Counted from the stretch's first letter, positions 1-5,573 are shown. The stretch is 5,752 nucleotides of DNA from Caryophanales bacterium UBA5364 (GCA_002410935.1 DHPM01000007.1:78852-84603); one strand, 5' to 3'. Numbers and translations are program-made. The notes: generated by a model not told the origin, from the letters alone.

Positions 1-1
1 A

Positions 2-463
2 ACTGAACCAATGGTAGAAGAAACACCAGTAGTTGAAGAACCTGTTGTTGCTCCTGAAAAGGTACAAGTTGAAGAAGCACAAAACCCAGATGCACTTTTA
101 AACAATATTGATTCAATGCGTAATGAATATCGTAATGAATTAAATGATGGTTATGAATATACTGAAGATCAAAAGAAAGAATGGGAAGATGCAAGATTAG
201 CAGAAGATTTATCTGCTAAGGAAATTGGTCTATCTTTTGAAGAACAAGAAGCTAATGTATTAAATTATGAACAAGGATTAAGAAAACAACGAGAAGCCAT
301 TCTTGAAATGGAAAAGCAATTAGCTATTATTAAAGAAGCAGAAGAAAAAATAGCTGAGTTAACTAAGAATATTGATCCTGAAATATTAAATCGTGTTCAT
401 GGTGAAGAAAATGCTTTAGAAACAACTATTCAAAATGAACCAACTCAAGGTAAAAGTAAGTAA
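2..463 (+). CDS. Unrecognised acidic coiled-coil protein, C-terminal fragment (5' end outside window)
   Basis: I do not recognise this protein. The reading frame is open to the left edge of the window, with codons for Thr-Glu-Pro before the first ATG at 11, and no ribosome binding site precedes that ATG. The gene therefore most likely starts upstream and only its last 153 or so codons are seen. The visible part opens with a low-complexity stretch rich in Val, Glu and Pro (about 25 residues, repeating V-E-E and P-V-V). A charged helical segment follows, rich in Glu, Lys, Ala and Gln, with a likely coiled coil over roughly the last third. No membrane segment, cysteine or catalytic motif is visible. 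The Pro/Glu linker followed by a coil suggests a spacer or scaffold role, but that is inference. A strong terminator follows the stop directly, so this gene ends its transcription unit. Confidence 0.75.
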   Translation, partial: TEPMVEETPVVEEPVVAPEKVQVEEAQNPDALLNNIDSMRNEYRNELNDGYEYTEDQKKEWEDARLAEDLSAKEIGLSFEEQEANVLNYEQGLRKQREAILEMEKQLAIIKEAEEKIAELTKNIDPEILNRVHGEENALETTIQNEPTQGKSK

Positions 464-491
464 AAGGATATTTAAAAATATCCTTTTTTTT
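463..491 (+). terminator. Intrinsic terminator after the coiled-coil gene
   Basis: A perfect 10-bp stem (463-472 with 477-486) closes a 4-nt loop and runs into eight T residues (484-491). It begins at the last base of the TAA stop codon. It separates the first gene from nfo. Confidence 0.88.
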
Positions 492-499
492 GATATAAT
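491..499 (+). promoter_or_regulatory. Extended -10 promoter for nfo
   Basis: TGATATAAT combines a TGn extension (491-493) with a perfect -10 hexamer (494-499). No good -35 is seen: the hexamer 17 bp upstream, 471-476, is TTTAAA and lies in the terminator. The extended -10 may compensate. Transcription would start near 505-506, at the edge of the ribosome binding site (AGGAGGG, 505-511). Confidence 0.55.
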
Positions 500-517
500 C
501 AAATAGGAGGGTATTAT

Positions 518-1426
518 ATGAAAGAATTAATTATAGGATCACATGTTTCTTTTAAAAAGGATGAACAATTATTAGGTAGCGTAAAAGAAGCATTAAGTTA
601 TGGTGCTAATACCCTAATGTTATATACAGGGGCACCGCAAAATACTAATCGAACTGAAATAAATAAAGATTTAACTTTGGAAGCACATCAATTAATGAAA
701 CAAAACAATATAGATACTAGTACTTTGGTTGTACATGCTCCATATATTATTAATCCCGCTAATACAGCTAATTTGGATTTTGCTATTAGTTTTTTAAAAC
801 AGGAAATAAGCAGAGTAGAAGAATTAGGTTTAAGTAAGATTGTATTACATCCTGGTAGTCATGTTGGATTAGGTAAGGAACAAGCAATTGTTAATATTAT
901 TAGAGTCTTAAATGAAACTATTAATCCAGAAGGTAATGTTATTATTTGTATTGAAACAATGGCTGGTAAGGGAACTGAAGTAGGAAGCAAGTTTGAAGAA
1001 ATTAAAAAAATAATTGATGGTATTAAAGTAAAGGATAAAATAGGAGTATGTTTAGATACATGTCATATTAATGATGCCGGATATGATATTACTGATTTTG
1101 ATAAAGTACTAGATGAATTTGATAAAGTGATAGGTTTAAAATACTTAAAGTGTTTACATATTAATGATAGTAAGAATGCAATTGGTGCTCATAAAGATCG
1201 TCATGATAATTTTGGTTATGGAACATTAGGGTTTGATAATTTGATTAATATTATTTATAACCCAAAAATAAAAGATATTCCTAAAATATTAGAAACACCT
1301 TTTGTAAGTATTGATGACAATAGTAAGGAAAGAATGTTTCCTCCTTACAAATTTGAAATTGAAATGATTAAAGATAAAGTTTTTAATGATAATTTAATTG
1401 AAGATATTAGAACATACTATAAATAG
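518..1426 (+). CDS. nfo: Endonuclease IV (AP endonuclease, AP endonuclease family 2)
   Basis: Cytosolic base-excision repair enzyme that cleaves DNA 5' to abasic sites and clears blocked 3' ends, using a trinuclear zinc centre in a TIM barrel. The 302-residue length is normal for the family. All nine zinc ligands of the E. coli enzyme have counterparts here: H73 (in VHAPY), H111 (in HPGSH), E146 (in IETMAG), D180 and H183 (in CLDTCH), H214 (in HINDS), D227 and H229 (in KDRHD), and E259 (in LETP). The N-terminal GSHVSF motif is also present. The start is fixed by AGGAGGG six bases upstream of the ATG. The stop overlaps the convergent gene on the other strand by 10 bp. As I recall, B. subtilis nfo (yqfS) is followed by yqfT, a DUF2624 gene; the same neighbour appears here, but inverted. 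Confidence 0.97.
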   Translation: MKELIIGSHVSFKKDEQLLGSVKEALSYGANTLMLYTGAPQNTNRTEINKDLTLEAHQLMKQNNIDTSTLVVHAPYIINPANTANLDFAISFLKQEISRVEELGLSKIVLHPGSHVGLGKEQAIVNIIRVLNETINPEGNVIICIETMAGKGTEVGSKFEEIKKIIDGIKVKDKIGVCLDTCHINDAGYDITDFDKVLDEFDKVIGLKYLKCLHINDSKNAIGAHKDRHDNFGYGTLGFDNLINIIYNPKIKDIPKILETPFVSIDDNSKERMFPPYKFEIEMIKDKVFNDNLIEDIRTYYK

Positions 1427-1680
1427 TTATTAATTTTACTTTTAAATTGAGAATAAAGATTTTCTATTTTATTAAAAGTAACAGGATCAGTTTTTTCTTT
1501 AAACTCATTTAAAATGGGAATGGGGTTACCATACAAGATTGTACGCCATTTGTTTTTTACACTATGATAGACTAATTCTAATTCTTGAGATTTTAAAGTA
1601 ATTCCATTTTTTTTCGCAAAGTCATCAACATCTTTAATAGTTAACTTATTTATATATTCGATAATAAGCTTATCCTTCAT
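1417..1680 (-). CDS. Small DUF2624-like protein (YqfT-like)
   Basis: An 87-residue protein of unknown function. The pattern INKLTIKDVDDFAKKNGI, a middle helix ending near a W-R pair, and a C-terminal helix with NLYSQFKSK resembles the DUF2624 family, as in B. subtilis YqfT. This is pattern recognition without alignment. It looks all-helical, soluble and basic, with no cysteine and no signal or membrane segment. A ribosome binding site (GAGGTG on the minus strand, 1690-1685) sits four bases before the ATG. Adjacency to nfo supports the family call, since yqfT lies beside nfo in Bacillus as I recall, but there both genes point the same way while here they converge and overlap by 10 bp. A separate promoter in the 1681-1739 gap is therefore needed. 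No link to DNA repair is shown. Confidence 0.72.
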   Translation of the reverse strand: MKDKLIIEYINKLTIKDVDDFAKKNGITLKSQELELVYHSVKNKWRTILYGNPIPILNEFKEKTDPVTFNKIENLYSQFKSKINNYL

Positions 1681-1739
1681 AATTCACCTCAATATAATAT
1701 ATGTATTAAAAAGATAAAATATCTAGTAAGGAGGGTAAT
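1681..1739. promoter_or_regulatory. Divergent intergenic region, promoters for the DUF2624-like gene and the PBP
   Basis: Only 59 bp separate the two divergent starts, so both promoters should lie here or extend into the coding ends. On the plus strand a perfect TATAAT lies at 1693-1698, but no convincing -35 is seen upstream. On the minus strand the same AT-rich stretch offers TATATT (1696-1691) or TATTAT (1699-1694), also without a clear -35. The PBP ribosome binding site AAGGAGG is at 1728-1734. Confidence 0.4.
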
Positions 1740-3827
1740 ATGAAAAAAAAGAAAAATATTAAAACATATAATACTAAATATAGTTATTATAAACAATATA
1801 AAGATAAGAGAGAAGTTATTGAAAAAAGATATAATGTTATTATTAGTGTTATTATTGTTATTATGATTATTCTTTTAATCAACTTATTTAATATTCAAGT
1901 AATTAATAAGAATGTTTATATTACTAAACTTGCTCAGCTTAATCAAAATATTACATATGGAGAAACAGCTCCTCGAGGTAGAATATATGATCGCAATGGA
2001 AGGTTGATTGTCGACAATCAAGCTATTAAAGTTATTTATTATAAAAAAGAGAAAGATGTTACCACTAAAGAAGAAGTGGAATTAGCTTATAAATTAGCTG
2101 ATATGATTGAATTAGATTTTTCTAGATTAAATGTTCTTAATTTGAAAAATTTTTGGTTAATTAATAATGAAGAATTAGGTAAGAAAAAAATAACTAGTGA
2201 TGAATGGCAACGATATGAAGAAAGAAAATTAACTAGTGATCAAATTCAAAAAATGAAATTAGACAGAATAACGGAAGAAGAACTTAATGAATATAATGAC
2301 TTAGATAGGGAGACAGCTTACATTTATTATTTAATGAATAAAGGTTATTCATATGATGAAAAGATAATTAAAAAAGGAAATATAAGTGATGAGGAATATG
2401 CTAAAACATCTGAGAATATCGACGTTTTAAAAGGGTTTAATACTAGATTAGATTGGGAAAGAAAGTATTTATATGGTGATGTTTTTAGAACTATATTAGG
2501 TAGTGTTTCAAGTACTGAAACAGGTATTCCTTATGAACTAAAAGATCATTATTTATCTAAAGGATATAGTTTAAATGATCAAGTTGGTATTAGTTATTTG
2601 GAATATACTTATGATGATTATTTAAAAGGAATTAAAAATAAATATGAAGTATTAAAAGATGGAACTTATCGCTTACTAGAAGATGGTAAACGTGGTAATG
2701 ATATTGTTTTAACAATCGATATTGAACTACAGGAAGCGATTGAAAAGATTATTGTAAGTCAATTATTAAGTGCTAAAAAGGAGCCTAATACGGAATATTA
2801 TAATAGGTCTTTTGTAATTATTAGTAATCCTAAAACAGGAGAAATTTTAGCAATGGCAGGAAAACAAATTGTGAAGAAAGATAAGGGATATGAAATATAT
2901 GATTATACCCCAGGGGTCATGACTTCACCGGTAGCGGCTGGTTCTGTTATTAAAGGTGCATCACATATTGTTGGATATAATACTGGTGCTTTAAAAATAG
3001 GGGAAGTACGTGATGATGCTTGTATAAAAATTCAAAATACTCCAATTAAGTGTTCTTGGATGTATCTAGGTGGTATTAATGATGTTACCGCTTTAACTCA
3101 ATCGTCAAATACTTATCAATTTCATACAGCAATTAAAGTAGGTAAAGGGTATTATCAATATAATAAACCATTAGTTATTAATTCTGATGCTTTTAAAATA
3201 TATCGTGATACATTTGCTGAATTTGGTTTAGGTATTAAAACAGGCATTGATTTACCAGTTGAAAGTTTAGGTTATAAAGGTAGTAATACTTTACCTGGTT
3301 ATTTACTTGATTTTTCAATTGGACAATATGATACTTATACACCAATTCAATTATCACAGTATATTGGTACTATTGCTAATAACGGATATCGTATGAAACC
3401 ATATTTATTAAAAAGTGTTTATGCACCTAGTGATGGTGTTTTAGATAATATATTACATGAATCAAAACCTGTTGTTCTAAATAAAGTTAATACGAAGAAT
3501 GAATATTTAAAACGAGTGCAATTAGGTTTTAAAACAGTCCTAGAGCCTTATGGTACCGGATATTATTATATTGATCCTGCTTTTAAACCAGCAGGTAAGA
3601 CAGGTACTAGTGAAAGTTTTATTGATACTAATAATGATGGACTTATAGATACCGAGACAATTACCCATAATTTTGTAGCTTATGCACCATATAATAATCC
3701 ATCAATTACTTTTACCATTATATCTCCTGATATATCTCATCGTAATAATGGTAGTCATTATCAGTCTAATGTAAATAGTAGACTGGCTTATCAAGTTTCA
3801 AAAAAATACTTTCAATTTTATAAATAA
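1740..3827 (+). CDS. pbpA: Class B penicillin-binding protein 2 (PbpA/PbpH type, elongation transpeptidase)
   Basis: DD-transpeptidase that cross-links peptidoglycan outside the membrane, probably with a SEDS glycosyltransferase of the elongation machinery. Order along 695 residues: a basic cytosolic tail (1-31), one membrane anchor (about 32-53), the APRGRIYDRNG motif (77-87) opening the PBP dimer domain, a helical insert (about 140-235), the segment RKYLYGD (241-247) before the linker, and the transpeptidase domain (about 320-690). The active site is complete: S402-V-I-K405 (SxxK, nucleophile S402), S455-S-N457 (SxN) and K620-T-G622 (KTG). Length is close to B. subtilis PbpA and PbpH, and there are no C-terminal PASTA domains, which argues against a PbpB-type division enzyme. 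AAGGAGG ends five bases before the ATG. The following rpmG recalls the pbpA/rpmGA neighbourhood of Bacillus. Oddities: a calcium-loop-like insert after KTG, a lone cysteine pair, and three 13-residue repeats. PbpA versus PbpH cannot be decided. Confidence 0.93.
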   Translation: MKKKKNIKTYNTKYSYYKQYKDKREVIEKRYNVIISVIIVIMIILLINLFNIQVINKNVYITKLAQLNQNITYGETAPRGRIYDRNGRLIVDNQAIKVIYYKKEKDVTTKEEVELAYKLADMIELDFSRLNVLNLKNFWLINNEELGKKKITSDEWQRYEERKLTSDQIQKMKLDRITEEELNEYNDLDRETAYIYYLMNKGYSYDEKIIKKGNISDEEYAKTSENIDVLKGFNTRLDWERKYLYGDVFRTILGSVSSTETGIPYELKDHYLSKGYSLNDQVGISYLEYTYDDYLKGIKNKYEVLKDGTYRLLEDGKRGNDIVLTIDIELQEAIEKIIVSQLLSAKKEPNTEYYNRSFVIISNPKTGEILAMAGKQIVKKDKGYEIYDYTPGVMTSPVAAGSVIKGASHIVGYNTGALKIGEVRDDACIKIQNTPIKCSWMYLGGINDVTALTQSSNTYQFHTAIKVGKGYYQYNKPLVINSDAFKIYRDTFAEFGLGIKTGIDLPVESLGYKGSNTLPGYLLDFSIGQYDTYTPIQLSQYIGTIANNGYRMKPYLLKSVYAPSDGVLDNILHESKPVVLNKVNTKNEYLKRVQLGFKTVLEPYGTGYYYIDPAFKPAGKTGTSESFIDTNNDGLIDTETITHNFVAYAPYNNPSITFTIISPDISHRNNGSHYQSNVNSRLAYQVSKKYFQFYK
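2187..2303 (+). repeat. Three 39-bp (13-residue) imperfect tandem repeats inside the PBP gene
   Basis: Residues 150-162, 163-175 and 176-188 line up as KITSDEW..., KLTSDQI... and RITEEEL..., each 13 residues long with a basic residue first. The first two share the DNA string AACTAGTGAT at the same place. They lie in the helical insert of the dimer domain; a related unit, NISDEEY, recurs at about 214-220. Confidence 0.6.
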
Positions 3828-3838
3828 TTTGCTATAAT
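3810..3838 (+). promoter_or_regulatory. Extended -10 promoter for rpmG (and probably efp)
   Basis: TGCTATAAT gives a TGn extension (3830-3832) and a perfect -10 hexamer (3833-3838). The hexamer 17 bp upstream, TTTCAA (3810-3815), is a weak -35. Start of transcription is expected near 3845, giving a leader of roughly 27 nt. No terminator is visible between the PBP stop and this promoter, so read-through from the PBP gene may add to expression. Confidence 0.6.
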
Positions 3839-3871
3839 ATGTTCGTATGTATTAAAAAGGAGGAAATTTAG

Positions 3872-4039
3872 ATGGCAAAGAAGAATGAAAATAGAGAACG
3901 AATTGATTTACAATGCACAGTTTGTAAAGAAATAAATTATCGTACTGAAAAAAATAAAAAGAATACTACAGAACGTTTAGAATTAAATAAATTTTGTAAA
4001 AAATGTAGAAAAGCAACAACTCATAAAGAAAAGAAATAA
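3872..4039 (+). CDS. rpmG: Large-subunit ribosomal protein L33 (zinc-ribbon form)
   Basis: A 55-residue basic protein of the 50S subunit, located near the tRNA exit site. The order [15 protein letters not shown], then [18 protein letters not shown] and a KK/H-rich tail is typical of bacterial L33. Four cysteines form two CxxC pairs (C15/C18 and C42/C45), so this is the zinc-binding C+ form. In some bacteria that form is swapped for a zinc-free paralogue under zinc limitation; whether one exists here cannot be seen. AAGGAGG (3857-3863) lies eight bases before the ATG. The gene follows the PBP and precedes efp. Its last codon and stop form part of the 5' arm of a terminator hairpin. Confidence 0.97.
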   Translation: MAKKNENRERIDLQCTVCKEINYRTEKNKKNTTERLELNKFCKKCRKATTHKEKK

Positions 4040-4058
4040 GGATGTAGCCTTATTTTTT
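4034..4058 (+). terminator. Intrinsic terminator between rpmG and efp
   Basis: An 8-bp stem (4034-4041 with 4048-4055) encloses a 6-nt loop and ends in six T residues (4053-4058). The 5' arm contains the last Lys codon and TAA stop of rpmG. The stem is AT-rich with only two G-C pairs, so it may be leaky. efp starts 18 bp beyond it with no evident promoter of its own. Confidence 0.7.
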
Positions 4059-4076
4059 GGTGAGAGGAGGTAAAGA

Positions 4077-4634
4077 ATGATTAACGTTAATGATATTAAA
4101 AATGGTATGACTATTACTTTCGATGGCAATATTTATTCAATTATTGAATTCTTACATGTTAAACCAGGAAAAGGACCAGCATTTGTAAGAACTAAGTTAA
4201 AGAATTTAAGAACTGGTGCTACTATCGAACATACTTTTAATGCAGGTATTAAATTAGAAAAAGCACCTATTAGTAAATCAACAATGCAATATTTGTATGC
4301 TACTGGGGATACATATTGTTTTATGAATATGGATAATTATGAACAATTAGAACTTCAAAAGTCACAAATTGGTGATGATGTTGAATACTTAAAAGAAGGA
4401 GTCAATGTCAATTTAACTTTTTATGAAGGTGAACTACTTGGTTTGGAATTACCTGAAAAAATAGAATATAAAGTTGTAAGTACTGAACCCGCTGTTAAAG
4501 GTAATACAGCTACTAACGCAACTAAAGAAGCAGTTTTAGAAAATGGTTTAGTTGTAAAGGTGCCATTATTTATTAATAATGACGAAATAATTATTGTTTC
4601 AACAAGTACTGGTAAGTATGATTCAAGAGCGTAA
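4077..4634 (+). CDS. efp: Translation elongation factor P
   Basis: EF-P binds between the P and E sites of the ribosome and speeds peptide-bond formation at consecutive prolines. The 185-residue length is standard. Domain I (about 1-63) starts MINVNDIKNGMTI and carries the loop H27-V-K-P-G-K-G-P34. The tip residue is K32, the position modified in B. subtilis EF-P; the PGKG loop fits that lysine type rather than the arginine type. An OB domain follows (about 65-125), then the C-terminal OB domain ending in STGKYDSRA, the usual EF-P signature end. AGGAGG (4065-4070) sits six bases before the ATG. Efp lies between rpmG and the infC operon and is probably transcribed from the rpmG promoter through the terminator at 4034-4058. 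No modification gene is in the window. Confidence 0.97.
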   Translation: MINVNDIKNGMTITFDGNIYSIIEFLHVKPGKGPAFVRTKLKNLRTGATIEHTFNAGIKLEKAPISKSTMQYLYATGDTYCFMNMDNYEQLELQKSQIGDDVEYLKEGVNVNLTFYEGELLGLELPEKIEYKVVSTEPAVKGNTATNATKEAVLENGLVVKVPLFINNDEIIIVSTSTGKYDSRA

Positions 4635-4658
4635 TATGCAAACAAATCATAATTTTTG

Positions 4659-4686
4659 TTGACAAACATATAATTAATGGTATAAT
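4659..4686 (+). promoter_or_regulatory. Strong sigma-A promoter of the infC-rpmI-rplT operon
   Basis: A perfect -35 (TTGACA, 4659-4664) and a perfect -10 (TATAAT, 4681-4686) are separated by 16 bp, with a TGG extension just before the -10 (4678-4680). This is the best promoter in the window. Transcription should start near 4693, giving a leader of about 130 nt. Confidence 0.9.
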
Positions 4687-4692
4687 AGAATA

Positions 4693-4808
4693 GAAATCAA
4701 AAAAAGGAAAGAAGAAGTTTCCACTTCTCACCCGATTACTAACGTTTTGGGTTTAAGGCCGATATTAATATCGTTTTTAAGAGTGGATACTTTGTATGCA
4801 CTTTTTTT
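4693..4808 (+). ncRNA. Ribosomal protein L20 leader (attenuator of infC-rpmI-rplT)
   Basis: This untranslated leader lies between the promoter and infC, where Firmicutes carry the L20 leader, an RNA bound by L20 that controls premature termination. Four elements are visible: a 5' hairpin GAAGT/ACTTC (4714-4718 with 4723-4727); a stem ACCC/GGGT (4730-4733 with 4749-4752), extendable inward by a G-U and an A-U pair; a fully self-complementary 14-mer, CGATATTAATATCG (4760-4773), able to form a 5-bp hairpin; and a terminator (4780-4808). Segment 4720-4726 can also pair with 4781-4787 over seven bases, which would break both the 5' hairpin and the terminator, as an antiterminator should. By analogy with B. 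subtilis, excess L20 would favour termination. The family call rests on position and folding by eye, not on a covariance-model search. Confidence 0.85.
4780..4808 (+). terminator. Leader (attenuator) terminator upstream of infC
   Basis: The arms 4780-4790 and 4794-4804 pair over 11 positions, with one G-G mismatch (4786/4798) and one G-U pair, around a 3-nt loop. Seven T residues follow (4802-4808). It lies 15 bp before the inferred infC start, so it must be bypassed for operon expression. Confidence 0.82.
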
Positions 4809-4810
4809 AT

Positions 4811-4817
4811 GGAGGTG
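4811..4817 (+). promoter_or_regulatory. infC ribosome binding site that fixes an ATC start
   Basis: GGAGGTG lies six bases before the in-frame ATC at 4824. The in-frame ATG at 4809 overlaps this site and is preceded only by the terminator T run, so it cannot use it. The in-frame GTG at 4815 lies inside it. Confidence 0.8.
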
Positions 4818-4823
4818 TCAGTT

Positions 4824-5354
4824 ATCGCAAGTAAAGATAGGGATTTGTTTATTAATGAACAAATTAGAGCGAAAGAAGTATTTGTCATAGGACCCAATGG
4901 GGAACAATTAGGGATTAAACCTATAAATGATGCACTAACTTTAGCTAGTTATGCAGGTTTTGATTTAGTTTTAATTAACCCTAATAATAATCCGCAAATT
5001 TGTAAGATTATGGATTATAGTAAGTTCAAATATGAAAACAAAAAGAAGCAAAAGGAAAATGTTAAGAAACAACGTGAAGGTAATCTAGAAATGAAAGAAT
5101 ATCGTTTATCGGTTAATATTGATAAACATGATTTTGATACTCGTGTCAAAAATTCAAGTAAATATCTAGAAAAGGGTCATCGCGTAAAAGTAAGCATTCG
5201 TTTTAAGGGAAGAGAAATGGCTCACCCTGAACTTGGTAGGAATGTCTTAGTTCGTTTTGCTGAAACATTACAAAATGTTGCTGATGTTGAACAAAAGCCA
5301 ACACAGGATGGTCGAAATATGATAATGATACTAATACCTAAAAAAGACAAGTAG
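4824..5354 (+). CDS. infC: Translation initiation factor IF-3 (ATC start codon)
   Basis: IF-3 binds the 30S subunit, keeps it from joining 50S prematurely, and checks the start codon and initiator tRNA. From the ATC start the protein has 176 residues, normal for the family. The N-domain (about 6-70) has the typical INEQIRAKEVFVIGPNGEQLGI and CKIMDYSKFKYE segments. A Lys-rich linker (about 70-88) leads to the C-domain (about 89-176) with KEYRLSVNIDKHDFDTRV and the signature VSIRFKGREMAHPELG. I chose ATC because GGAGGTG is spaced six bases from it and the protein then begins at the usual IF-3 N-terminus; the ATG 15 bases upstream has no ribosome binding site. AUU or AUC starts are known for infC elsewhere and let IF-3 repress its own translation. 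It is the first gene of infC-rpmI-rplT, behind the L20-type attenuator. Confidence 0.95.
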   Translation: MASKDRDLFINEQIRAKEVFVIGPNGEQLGIKPINDALTLASYAGFDLVLINPNNNPQICKIMDYSKFKYENKKKQKENVKKQREGNLEMKEYRLSVNIDKHDFDTRVKNSSKYLEKGHRVKVSIRFKGREMAHPELGRNVLVRFAETLQNVADVEQKPTQDGRNMIMILIPKKDK

Positions 5355-5366
5355 AGGAGGATATTT

Positions 5367-5555
5367 ATGCCAAAGTTAAAGACTCATAAAGGAACAAAGA
5401 AGGTTCTTAATATTCGTCCAGGTGGAACTATTAGTATGGGAAAACCAGGATCAAATCATAAAACAGGAAAGAAAAATACTGCTTTTAGTCGTAAGGGCAG
5501 AAAAGATATTCAACTAAGTAAAAGTGATTTAAAAAGAATTAAAGATTTAATATAG
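5367..5555 (+). CDS. rpmI: Large-subunit ribosomal protein L35
   Basis: A 62-residue, very basic protein of the 50S subunit. It opens with the family signature MPKLKTHKGTKKV, has the Gly/Lys-rich middle with SNHKTGKK, and ends in LSKSDLKRIKDLI, matching the usual L35 C-terminus. Length is close to the usual 64-66. GGAGG (5356-5360) directly follows the infC stop and lies six bases before the ATG; only 12 bp separate the two genes, so they share one transcript. Control should come from the leader attenuator upstream of infC. Nothing unusual is seen. Confidence 0.97.
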   Translation: MPKLKTHKGTKKVLNIRPGGTISMGKPGSNHKTGKKNTAFSRKGRKDIQLSKSDLKRIKDLI

Positions 5556-5573
5556 TATTGAAGGAGGAGAATT

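Noticed and set aside
1436..1481. 10-bp inverted repeat TTACTTTTAA / TTAAAAGTAA just past nfo
   Set aside because: Considered as a bidirectional terminator for the convergent genes, but the stem is almost all A-T, the loop is 26 nt, it lies inside coding sequence, and no T run follows directly on either strand.
1712..1724. AGATA-AAA-TATCT inverted repeat upstream of the PBP as an operator
   Set aside because: Five A/T-rich pairs are expected by chance in this composition, and no second copy is found near other genes.
4641..4660. AACAAA / TTTGTT inverted repeat after efp as a terminator
   Set aside because: Only six weak pairs with an 8-nt loop and no T run after it; it overlaps the -35 of the infC promoter.
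4421..4669. Minus-strand open frame of 82 codons across the end of efp
   Set aside because: It is the antisense shadow of efp, a well-supported gene, and lies across the infC promoter; no ribosome binding site or recognisable family.
4809..4823. ATG at 4809 (or GTG at 4815) as the infC start
   Set aside because: Both overlap the only ribosome binding site, and the added residues extend beyond the usual IF-3 N-terminus.
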